A stretch of 64,000 nucleotides of DNA from Stichopus chloronotus (taxonomy: Eukaryota > Echinodermata > Holothuroidea > Aspidochirotida > Stichopodidae): NCBI GenBank assembly GCA_021234535.1, contig CM037839.1:28597475-28661474 (forward strand), read 5' to 3'. Below the pieces are notes generated by a model. The model was given only the letters and a program-made list of their open reading frames with translations, had not been told where the DNA came from and made no database searches. Made by a program: the position numbers and the translations under genes. Below are positions 26,701 to 38,329 of this stretch, one piece after another (the stretch's first letter is position 1; each line of letters begins with the position of its first letter).

Positions 26701-27959
26701 TGCTAAAAGCGTTACGTGTGTATTGCCTCTACACCACGGATCACTCAGGTGGGTAATGACTTAATGTACAGAGAATACCCTTAAGATAAAAATGTCAATT
26801 TTGTCTAAAGCAGCTAGTCGTGGTGAGAATGTCACGGTACATTATTTCCACTTTTGGAAAAACGAGGGGGGGGGGGGAGGGGTGGGGATGGAATGAAGAA
26901 AAATTCCTAGTTCTGAGAAGAGAAACACTAGGATGAGACTACACACAGCCGAGATTTTGAAAGAATGAAGTCATGTTGACATTTGAGTCATAGATAAGAC
27001 CTAATTTCTACAGTAAAATGTATGTCACTACAGACAAGGTCAGCATGGTGATGGACTTGCAATAAAAAGATGGTTGCACTTCAACCAATAAATTTTAGTT
27101 GCTTCAGTTGACTACAAGAGGAAGAGTTTTTTTTTTTTGTGCATCTTCACTGTGTATCTAAGTATCATCTCAGAGGAGTCAAGTAATATTGCATCTTTGT
27201 TCAAGCACTGCATCACTGAAGTCCTGGATGCAGATGGTACCATGTAGTTTCATTCCTTTGTAATAGACCTCCTCTTCTCCCTTACCTCTCCCAGTCAAAA
27301 AAAAAAAAAATGTGTAGCAGTGTTGATACAGAGTAACGCAAGTTTGATCCAAGTGCAAAAAAGCTACTTTTACAACAATTAGGGCATAATGGTGAGTTAA
27401 TAAGTTGCTGCTGCAGATGTCTTAATTCAGCAATAGATATCATTACAGTTTGTATTCTGATCTTGATGTAATAACATGTAACATATTAATCTCTTATTGA
27501 TGTTGCTGTAACACATCCCGCTATCCTCAGTCCAGTCTCTGCCACGTTACTTCCGGTTTATCAAACATAGCAATGTGCAGATTGAGAATGCCTGGATATA
27601 TGTAAGCCATTAACTTTAATATTCACTGCTTTCCCCTCTAAGAAAATAATTTTCTCCTTTTCTTTTGGCTCAATAGCCCCATCAGTCCTCAAAAGTCTTA
27701 CACGTTCACTCTCTCCACCTACAGAGTCTCAATCACACATGCATCATATCATTTACATAAAGTCACCAGCTGACTTTGAAGGCACCAAATTTCATTATTA
27801 TTTTTTCTACTACACTGACCAAAGGTGCATAATGTGGCTAATACTAATCTTCAGCACTATTGAAGTAGACATGCAGGATGTCCACTGCCAAATTGACAAC
27901 AGATTTCTATGTAAAACTTAGCATATACATAGATGGAAGTGTTTTCACCAGGTCCAAAA

Positions 27960-28025
27960 TTGTGACTCCGGTATCCACAGTCCGCTCCCACAGTCCGGTG
28001 CCCACAGTCCAGTACCCACAGTCCC
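27960..28025. repeat. Short tandem repeat, 'cacagtcc' units
   Basis: Four or five copies of a roughly 16-bp unit 'gtacccacagtccag'. Small and local; the frames across it are not coding. Confidence 0.7.
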
Positions 28026-30369
28026 AAGTTGGTATCCAGGTACGAGCAGCCTACAGTCAATCTGGTGTCCGTGTAGCTGAAAATATAACTTCTGTTAGAC
28101 TACGTGTCTGTTGTAAAGTTATGCAACATGTGCTCTGAATGTCAATATTTTGTCACACACACAGTGCATATTCCTGAAACTTTGGATCCAGTTAGCAAAA
28201 TTCAAAACTGGGTTCTGACATTGGGTACCTAGTGCAAACACTGGTATATCACTTTACTTGCCAGGAAACTATAGCTTTACACCCTTATCAGACAGCTGGG
28301 ATATTTCTACTTTTCAGTTTGTAAGACTCACAGATATACTATTTTATAATCTCTCTCAACTGAAGATACTTGTGTGCATGCAAAGAGACAAATATTTATA
28401 TGCACTGCAAACACAATATTGCTGCTTTCACAATTACCAAACTTGCTCTACAAAATGTTCAATTACTTGAAATTTGTGATTCAAAGTCATCCACGACAGG
28501 CCTCTCTTAAATTTAATTTACTCAGATTGTGGACAAACCCACACTGCTTGATGCAGTCTTTCCTGTTTGTTTTAGATTAGGCAAATATTGTTTAAGATAT
28601 AACACACGCTCCTTAAAATGTTACACATGTTCAAGATGGATACTTCAAGAAGAACAAACAGAACAGAATTGATATTAAATTACAAGCATCAAAGATAGCT
28701 GGTAAAGAACTTCAAAATTTCAAGAGTTGGGAAAGCTCAAATTACATTCCCTTTGTCATTTGATTGATGAGACCTTGAAAGGTATAAACTTTCCTTTAGA
28801 TTTTAATTATATCAGTGCAGACAAAAAAAAAACTTCTGCAAGCTGAAGAATCTGTTTTCAGTACTTGTTTGCATATATTCATTCATAGATGGTGTGATTG
28901 GATACGCAAGCGCATTTAGTGAGATACTGACTGTAGGCCTATATAGTCAACAAGAGTCACTCCCACGGGGATTTCCTTTCTGTTGTTTTAACACAATAGT
29001 TGTAATTGTTTGCCAAATGTAATAAGATACCTACTACAAATAATGATGACATCATGGCAGTCCAACAGAAAAGTCTTCTCTACATTTAACATGGTAGCCA
29101 CTGGCACATCCAAACAGACCATCAAAAGAGAGGCCAAAAAAAATTTACAGAATCACACCTAGGAAAACAAATGTTTTTAGAAGAAAATTAACTTCAAAGT
29201 TGTGCACCTTTTATTGTACCAAATAGTATTATCTGAGAGCAGTTAGTTGTACAAAAGCTTTCAAAGGGGATGTAATGTGTGTCTTAGAGGCCCCTTTCCC
29301 ATATCACTGTACCACCAGTTTTGCACCTCCATAACAAATGACTTGGATCAGTGAGCGGGTGGTGGTTGCAATTGTCTGAATGTAAATAATGACTGGTTCT
29401 TGTGTACAGAACAAAAAACTGCTGATGACAGTAGGAATCATATAGTCGCATGTCATGTTTCCTACTTAGTCGAACACAGAGTGATCTGCATACAATCACA
29501 AGGAGCTCAACATACCTGTGCATGACTCCAGATAGCTGGTCAGTGAACCATTACAGTTAAATTCAAACCTACCATACCACTAACCATTAAAATATTAAAC
29601 TTTGCATTTGTCAAAAAAATAATATATTGACACAATGTTTTCAAGATGTTAATCAAGACAAATTTAAACTGTTATCTGCAAAGCAAACAGAATTTCATGA
29701 ATGACTGGATCATCAAGAAACGATAATCTTAGCTGTCAACTAGTGATCCATGAACAAGGATAGCATCATTCCAATTCTATGTATTCTCATGTTTAATGGC
29801 TAACAGACTGAAAGTATTTAGCAGGATATGTAAACAACCACCCAGAGAGAAAAACACTCCACATTTTACAAGCAACTTTTGCAATTCTTTGTCTGGAAAC
29901 CAGACATGCCATTTGATGAAAAATATAAACACGTCTTCTTCCCGGCCATTCTGATAATTATCTGGAGAGACATTCATTTTTAACTTTTATAAGAACAACA
30001 TGAAGCATACAGATGAGATTTGATCTCTGATAATATTGTTATAAAGCAAAAAGGCATATTGGCCAGCTGTATCCACTAGCTGTCTGTCAGCAACGATGAG
30101 CCACCTGTATATCATCTTGCATGAAATAGAGCAGGCTGACTTGGCCTGACTGTGGTAGCTTAATTCATCCAATCTAGACGAGTAATGCAATAGTTTCACT
30201 GATAGCTAATTATGGTAATTTGAGTTGCTGAAGGAATAGATTTATCTAACATGACATAAAAACATCAAACTGATTGGCACAATCTGGTAAAAAACAAATT
30301 AAATTCATATGCTCATGTCATGTAGTATTATCATCGGCCTATATCCAGTGGGTGCAGGCAGTTGTAACC

Positions 30370-30490
30370 ATTACATACATGGGCGTCAATCCTGGGGGGA
30401 CAGGGGGACATGTCCAACCACATTTCAATTAGAGGGGGACATAATATCAAATGCCCCCCCCCCCCACATTGAGTTCAGAGAAATGTTTTG
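30370..30490. repeat. G/C-run repeat fragment
   Basis: The block 'ggcgtcaatcctgggggg', 'acatgtcc', 'gggggacataatatcaaatg' and then a C run looks like one end of a dispersed element. I see no partner end, target duplication or open frame. Reported only as a fragment. Confidence 0.3.
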
Positions 30491-30691
30491 GCTCACTTTT
30501 TGAATGGTAGCGGGATGTTGCAACAAATATTGCCCACAGTTTTGGTGAGCGACTGATTTAATTGATGGCTGCGTGACCATGCAGTTTAGGAGTTCATGTG
30601 CCAACACAATTTCAAATTACCCAAAAAAGGAGAACCTAGGTAAAAATTATGTTTGTTGACATGTGTTTGAATTAATTGTAAATACACACTC

Positions 30692-31075
30692 AGAGGTGTC
30701 GCAACCAGGGAAGATCACCCCTCCTATAACAAAAGTCAGAGCCACGATAGCCGGAAATTCTAAAAAGGCCAGTTAGATATTTGCAAATTTCAGTCTAGCA
30801 CATTTTGTCCCGTAAAACAATGCCAAATATTGTACCAGATTGTGAGGTTACCTGGTAACTGAAACAAATTTTTCATTAAATCTGAAATTTCATAGGAACT
30901 TTTCATATTTCAGTCTAGGAGTGAGGATAGTCAGACAGTCTGACATACCAGTTGGAGCTTTTCATATCTCAATCTAGCACATTTTATGACTTCAAAAGAA
31001 GCCAAGTTTTGCACTAGATTGCACTTAAGTTTGGGGGTGGGGGCACCTCTTCCCTTACAACCCTCTCACAGATGT
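30692..31075. mobile_element. Possible small DNA-transposon relic
   Basis: The left edge GAGGTGTCGCAACCAGGG with 'gaagatcacccc' and the reverse complement of the right edge (GAGGGTTGTAAGGGAAGAGG with 'tgcccccaccc') look like diverged inverted ends. The inside holds internal repeats such as 'tttcatatttcagtctag' (30905) and 'tttcatatctcaatctag' (30959). No clean target duplication was found, so class and limits are uncertain. Confidence 0.35.
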
Positions 31076-33114
31076 AGACCAACCATCACTCTTCTCATCT
31101 TTCCCCATCTATCAAAATACTATTGTATGGCATCTTATTCAATGTGGCTGTCTACCAGTCCATGTCAAATACCAAAAAAATTAAGGGCAAGTGTAAAATG
31201 AAAATTAGATTCATCAAAGTGTCTACAGATATACCTTCCGACCTTCACATATATGACATATTAACATTTGTCATGGATTCACAAAATCACTACCAATTAC
31301 ATTTTGTCATCTAACTTGTAGCACACTGAATCTACATACTGTGCCTCATGATCCACCAAATACACAGTCTGAGAAGAACAATTCCCTAACTTCAACATAT
31401 AATGTAAATGGGAGGAATGTTTCTATATAACCCAAGAAAGAAGCTATTTCTCAGTCATGTAATTCCAATAAAAAACATTCTGTGAAATATCTATCCACTT
31501 GCAATCGAACAAATGCAAAATATTGGAGAGGGTTGAGTGCCAGAAGAACTATCATAGTGGAGCGCCACCATCGGGCATGAAGCTTACAAGAATGTAACTT
31601 TACAAGCAAACCCAGATGGCCGGTAACAGTGGGCACTTCCTGGATCTTCAAAGCTGCATGTACCTTCATTCCCTCCAAGCAAGAAGACATTATGTCTACA
31701 GTTCCTCAATTAATGAGAAAAAAATCTATGAAAAATGGTAGGCCTACTTACATAACAGATGGACTTGAGAAAAACCATAACAACTTACCCATCCTCTTTC
31801 ATTTATTCTTGGCAAAAAAGGGGGGACATACATTTTTTTCATTATGTCTGGCCCCAACTGCAAGGTCCCCACCCAAGTTCTGCCACCACTTAATGTACAA
31901 CATTATGAACTATCTCAAGCTAATCACGTAGAAACTGAATCACTATTTTGTAGTCTACTATACTTGACAGCAGTAAGTTTGCAGCGACTCTTCATTTCGT
32001 GTCCAACACAGATAAAGAACCTCCCACATGAATGTGTTAATGTTAAATGCCGTGACATGACCATCTCGTGAAAAAGAAACGAGTTTGTCTGACAATGTGT
32101 TATGCAAGTGGCTTGGAAAATTGCCGAAGGAAATAATCCTAAGAAAATAGAATACAATCAATGCTTTGCCTTCTTGGAGGGGGTAATGTTTGACCCTCTG
32201 GGATTCAAGTAGCAGACAGTCGAAAATACCAGAATTGTTTTCAAGTCCAAGCGAGAGGAGCGCTGGGAAATTAATGTCTCTTGGCTATGGACGCAGCGTT
32301 TGGTAGGATAAAACAATTTGTTAGGATGCTCTGAATGAGTCAATAGAAATTGCGACTGTCTCGGAGGTGCGTCGGAGGCAGACCTCCTTGAGAAGCATCA
32401 TCGTCATTACTCTACAAATGCTAAAACAATTACGTTCATTAGCATCTGCAGGCTGGAGAGGGGGTGAGGTGTAATGGATGCCATGTTTAAAAAGAAAGTA
32501 GAACTGAATGACACTTAAAAGTACATATCAAGTTAATGAAAAGAAAGACAAGTCCCTCAAAATGATGAAAATGACAAGTTTCACGAACTAGAGATCCACA
32601 AAACTTAACTTCATTTTCAAAGGCTATTTTAGATCCAAACTTTTAAAGGATTCATGGGGCACAGCTATGTTGGGGAACAGACAAAGAGCAAACACATGTA
32701 TGTAGATTGTACACTAATTTAAGTATAAGTGTCAATGGGAAGAGCAATAAATAATTGTGTAATATCTACAGCTGTAGGAGGAGCAAGGTAGCATATGAAT
32801 AACCCATTTCTGTTAAAAATTATTACATTGATGGTATTACAATTATGGTTGTTTATTACAATAATGGGTTACACAGCATGCATGGACGGCTATTAGTGGA
32901 ATGGACACTAAAATGGATGTGACTACTATATCTTTTAAACCCTCAAATCATCTGGGAGGATTTCACTATTAAAATGGAATGAAACTCACAGGAAAAGTAT
33001 TACACAACTTCTGATCAGACATCCACAATTTGCGATAAGGTAGGAAAGCATCACCTGTGACAAACCTGCCTATGTGGTGGGGTAGACAACCATATCTATG
33101 AAGGGAAAGTTTAC

Positions 33115-33660
33115 TGGCTCTTAAGATGGGACAGTACAACCTTTTTATGACGGGACTGAAGGGATTGTACTGCCCCTTATAAGAGGAAGTAACTAACTCC
33201 TTTAATGGAACTGTACCAACTCTTGTAACTATACTGCCTCTAAAAATGGGACACTATTGCCTCTAATGAATTGACTATACCAGCGACATGATGGGGCAGT
33301 ACTGTCTTTGATAACGGAAGCACTGCCAGTGGAACTTTTCGATCATGGAACAGCACCAGCTAAGGATGAGATGGATGAGAGAGCTGAGGATGAGACGCAA
33401 TTGATTTGAACGAGGCAGCAACCTCCTCTTACACTTGGACAAAACTACTTAATGATGGGACAATACTGCTTCTGAGTATAGGATGATACTTGTTAAGATG
33501 GGACAAAACTGCATCTTATGATGAGATAGTATGGCTTTAAAACAAAGTACAGCAGTATCTCTTGTGATGTAATAGTAATGCCTATTAGGATGGAACACTA
33601 TCTATGATGAGGCATGACTACCTCTAATCATGGGACAGTGTTGCCTCTTGAATATGTACA
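33115..33660. repeat. Highly degenerate tandem array
   Basis: Recurring 'gatgggacagtactgcctctaatg' words about every 25-35 bp, each diverged. Likely an old minisatellite. No coding signal. Confidence 0.7.
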
Positions 33661-36215
33661 ACATCACCACATTATGATAGTTTTGCAAATAGAATAATTA
33701 ACACCAATGAAACTGGGAAGATAAATAAAATACACAAATTGACCTTGAAGAGTTGTTATAAACATTAACATCCAACAGCTGGGTTGCATAGGCAGGTTCC
33801 TTTGGGTTACAAAATTGGTATTAAAGGCTTGGACTAAGCACAAAGTTTTGACATGACTTAATACCGCATAAGACATTCGAAAAAAAACTCGAGGGAGGAG
33901 AGAAGATACTGATACATTTTTGATCAAAGGTAAAAAGAATACGAGTAGCATCTTCCTGACGTCAATGCATAATTTTGCTCATCCATTTACTCACCTTCAC
34001 ACTTGATGGCATCGTTTTGTCGAGGTTATCAGTCAGTTTACGCAGATGTTGGTTTTGGAAACATATGCCATGTATATATATCATAGAAAGACATATATGC
34101 AGCGCTACAGTGAACTAATGCAAGCAAGTCCGCAACAACAACCACACAAAATAATACATGCAACTCAAAAGCATAAAATTATTGAACAAGCAAATGATAA
34201 AATTTAAAATAACTCAAAAGAAAAAACAAACACTCAAATATAAACTGGTTTGCTGATTCATTTTTGTTCTTTTTCTTGTGTTGTTTTAGTAATAGTCTCA
34301 AGGTGACTTCAGAACAGTAAGTACGAGAGGTACATGTAAATTCAAATTTTAATGTGACTGGACATATCTGTATAGTAATGACACTTTATTAAACACTGTC
34401 AGCCCTTCGGTCTGCTTTTTCTTCCTGCCCCCACTCCCACCAATTTTTCTGTTTTCTACATTTTGACTGATATAAATAATATTTGCACCGTATGAAAACA
34501 TCCAGCAATTCTTGAACAACTTCCCTTCGAGATAAAACCAGATCATTCTAAGGTTGCCTTATGAGGTTAGACGACAACAGAAATCGGCAAATTGTAGGTA
34601 TCACTGAAGAAGATCAGTGTTTGTCACTCTAAGGGGGACACTTAGCTTTATGGTGTTATCATTTTAAAAGTGAAAACGTGATCTACATGTACTTCAATCT
34701 ACAGCCCCCCTCTAATATCCATAATCTTCCTTTTACTGTTTCTTCTTTCTGCAATATTTTTTTTTCTTCCATTGTTGTGTACAGCATACTTCATTTTAAC
34801 CATCCAGCAAATAGCAGGTTACATAAAGTATGACAGATAAAAGAAGGAAGAAAAAAGCAGCCATTGTGGGGAAAGATGACAATCTCAAACACCACTTAAT
34901 ACATTTCTAAAATTGATCTAAGTTCTGAACTCTTTCAACACAGAACAAGAGGCAAGAATAAACTTAAAATGAGTCCCCTCACTGTTATCATCTAGATTCA
35001 TAGGACGACCTTAAAATCACCTCATCTTACTTTGGTATCTGAAATAGTGTTCCATTACGTACAAATCTTGCACAGTCTTCATGATTTTGTGCGGTTTGCG
35101 CCTGGAACACAGCTTTCAATCCTTGGGCCTGAAAGTATCTTTAATAATAGATTTATGAAGCTTCACCTCCTCGCAAAAGGCATTCCGGTCATGTATCCTT
35201 TATTGGTAATTGTGAGTTATTACAAATCCGACATAAAATTTCATTGGTTTGCTGCTGTTTGGATGCTTTACTTTTTTCTTCTTTTCTTAAAAACAGACGG
35301 AAGTTTATCTATCTGCCCACATCGTTACAGTGATTTCTCATGGCAAGTATATTAATATTTTAAACTCATCTTCATAAATAAAGGTGAATCAGAGTATGTC
35401 CACACCTGGTCTATTCCTGCCATAGTCAGCTATATTAAATTTAAATTGAGGCTTGAAAAGGGAGTCTGTCTGAGTCATCTCCAAATAAGGGCTGCCAAGA
35501 TTTTCAAAGATATACCGTCCAAAATTGCTTACATAATTAGCAAAATCCTTCGACATGAGGCACCTTCTAAGGTAACCTGAGTATAATGTGACTCGAAAGT
35601 TTGGTTTTGAACTCGGGTCCTCCTGCTAAGGTATCGTTTAAAACAAAAGTTAACACCGAGTATGACGTCAAGGTTCCAGATGAAGGTCACTGTCCTTCAC
35701 AAAAAAAAAAAAAAAAATCAACAGAGCAATCTGTTATGTCCCTCTAAATACTTCACTTTGTCATCAGTTCTTTTTTTTTTAAAAAAAAATGGCCCATACA
35801 GACTATGGGGCATGCAGTCAAAAGGGCTTTAAATATCCACTTTTGTGACCACCTCAGCAGAGGACCTAACTTTATCTGGTACCGTTTCTTAATTATAAGG
35901 ATTGTTGTAATATTGACATAAATCCAAACAATATGGGCTTAAAACTGTATTTTTCTACAAAACCTCTTCTTTCATTGTTGACAAGGCAATGTTTACATTA
36001 GAGATATTACAGTACATGCTCACTGATTGGCGTAAAAATGTGCAACCTACCGATCAGCTCTCAGACAATGCATTTAATTGGTCAAGAAAACATCCTTTTT
36101 GGTTAAAAAATGGGTTCATTTCACCCCTTTTCTATAAAAAGTGTAACTTCTGCATGCAAAATCAGCCAGATTTGTCAATACTAATATATAGTTAAGTAAC
36201 TGTTCTACCACAAAT
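33661..36215. other. Non-coding stretch downstream of CAAP1
   Basis: Contains an A run (35700), a T/A run pair (35770-35790) and a 107-codon plus-strand frame (35032-35355) that is hydrophobic in its second half and unrecognised. A minus-strand AATAAA near 35199 could in principle be a distal poly(A) signal for CAAP1, but it is 2.3 kb past the stop. Confidence 0.45.
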
Positions 36216-36427
36216 TTAGGTCCTCCCTTGCGGTGAATCGCAAAAATAACGAAAAGAAGTTGATACCCCATCGTCTAATATAGCCTTCGTCTTTGGTATT
36301 TTCAAGTGAAATTCACTGGCAGATACTGATATTAGTGATTGAGGTTTTGCTGTTTGCTGGATACCTTCATTGTCTATCTGGGCAGGACTGCCACTTTTTT
36401 CAATGCTTTGAAAGATTGTGTTAACTC
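36216..36427 (-). other. Candidate terminal exon, unknown product; possible alternative CAAP1 3' exon
   Basis: An open frame of about 70 residues follows a plausible acceptor (ATATTTCATTTAG|GAGTT, exon edge 36427) and ends at TAA (36216-36218). The coded sequence is of mixed composition with no low complexity (for example SASEFHLKIPKTKAILDDG). It would be entered in phase 1, the same phase as the ends of CAAP1 exons 4 and 5, and lies about 1.1 kb downstream of the CAAP1 stop. No homology is recognised. It may be a chance frame in intergenic DNA. Transcript reads joining 40285 to 36427 would decide. Confidence 0.22.
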
Positions 36428-37556
36428 CTAAATGAAATATTACAAATGCATATTGCAGATGTTTTACCTCTCCAATTCCAGAATCCATCCTTCCTGATTT
36501 TCTAAAATAGTATAACTGAGAGTCTACTTGTGAATGTGGCAACTTGGCACTTAAAGACAAATGTAGTAAAAAAGTAGTTCAAAATGTAAATTTGCTTCGG
36601 GACACATTTCAAGAATAGTTTCCCTATGAGCTCTAATTCTGCTGTTTGGATGAATGCCTTACGTAAAAATTCAGTCATTTTCTAGATTATGAAAAGAACA
36701 CTCGGCGGATGAAACTGGAAAAGGAGAGACAGTCGAGAGGAAGTCATAAAGATTCTTTTTTTGGCAGTTTTTTTTCTTCAAATGAGTGAACCATAAACAT
36801 GTATCTAGTTCATTTTAAAAGAACCAGAGTTGACAGCTTATGTCGTGATCAATAAACAATCACTACATCCACAGTTCAAATTTGAATTTTTTTTTTTTAT
36901 AAAAGTGGGACACAACAGAGGAAAGTTTGAGTTTAAACTGTTTTTTATATTTCACAACAATGGCTGTTTAGCTGCTATATGCTCATGATGAATGCTTATG
37001 GCTGTTGGAGCAAGACTACACAACTTCCTGTCTCCCTTTCAAATAGGTCTACCAACTACTTGCCTCCCTTTCACTTCACTATTCAAGTAACCTGTTCTAC
37101 ATAATCTCATCGTCACATTGCCACATGAAATTCAGTAGAGTAGGAAGAAAAAACTGTACTTTCTGTGACGGTGTCCCTATCAATCCACAATGCTAGGCTG
37201 TAAATACACCAGAAAGAAGAGCAACATGTATTGTCATTATGTATATAGTACTTACTAAGAACATCAGGTGATTCTCAAAGAGAAATCCACTAAGACTCAC
37301 ATGGAGAAAATCAGATTAATGGTGTGCATGGTCAAAAGTTAAAAAAAAAAAAACACAAATCAACTCAAAAGGTGAAGTGGGCGATAAACCAGAACAAATG
37401 AAGGCATCTAAGGGACAACATAACTCAGATGAAAAATGAACATTAACAGTCTTAAACCTACCTATGGTTGGTCCCAAGGAGTGGAAGTTTCTAACCAAAA
37501 ACAAAATACAATTAGTCCTTGAAAGTGGAGATTTGAAAACTTGGTCTTGATCACTC

Positions 37557-38329
37557 CTAGATCTGTTTATCGCCGGCGCAGTGTTTCATTAGGGATCGTA
37601 TGGCTCTTGCTCTCAGTTCCAATTCTAAGACATCTAATTTAGGTCCAAGGTTACTGTTTAACTTCTCTGCTTGATTGCACAATTGACCTTCTGATGCAGG
37701 TTCTTCATCTTCATCCACAACATCAGAGGAGGAAGAAGATGCTGTGTCACTGTCTCTACTTACAGAGCTAGCAGAAGATTCCGTTTGCTTTAATGTTAAA
37801 TTTTTCTCCTCCATAAGTTTCTTTTGATCATGTAGACCTTGTCCTACACTGTCTTGACAGAGTTCTACCTGAGGTTCACTTTTACAATCGCTTCTTGCCG
37901 GTTCATGACATTTTTGGTCAGATACACTGGCATTGTTTCTGTCACTTAAATGATCTGGCTTGATTGAATGATGCGATTTTGATTGAGAGCTATTATTACT
38001 TTGAGTAACATCTCCCATCTCTATGGAGTCTGATCTAATTTTTTCTTTGATTGTTTGATCACCTTGTGATTGTCTCGATGAGGGATTTTCTACGTTCACC
38101 GTTTCATCGACTGTCCCTTTAGTTACATCACCGCTGCTGCTATAGCCGGAACCCTCACAGGCACCAACATCCCTTTTGTTCTCAGTGACTACTTCCTTTC
38201 CGTCATCAGACCCATCTGTGTATTCACTGGATTCCTCATCTACTTCTCCTTCTTCTAAATGCAACGGATCTAAAAGTCTGCGCTTTTTCCTCTTCTTTCG
38301 GTGTCTTATTGGTGGGATGGTAACCTCAG
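37557..38329 (-). CDS. CAAP1: CAAP1 coding exon 6 (residues 276-532, terminal exon)
   Basis: The exon begins at acceptor CACTCTGAAG|CTGAGG after a long pyrimidine tract, in phase 1, and runs 773 nt to TAG at 37557-37559. A strongly basic cluster (RHRKKRKKRR, residues 284-293) follows the start, then about 210 residues of Ser/Asp/Glu-rich low-complexity sequence. The last 26 residues contain the family signature LELELRARAIRSLMK and end DKQI. The open frame continues upstream of 38329 into intron sequence (hydrophobic, not CAAP1-like); that part is excluded here. No clear AATAAA was found close downstream, so the 3'UTR end is undefined. Confidence 0.93.

Larger units (their letters stand above)
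23771..33114. other. Mostly non-coding stretch; CpG-richer block 26140-26430
   Basis: Apart from the repeat relics at 28.0, 30.4 and 30.7-31.1 kb, I see A- and G-runs (24330, 26868, 27299, 28824) and no recognised gene. At 26140-26430 both strands have about 60-codon frames (plus-strand ATG at 26197) in locally GC-richer sequence. This could be a first exon or promoter, but it has no homology I recognise. Confidence 0.45.
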
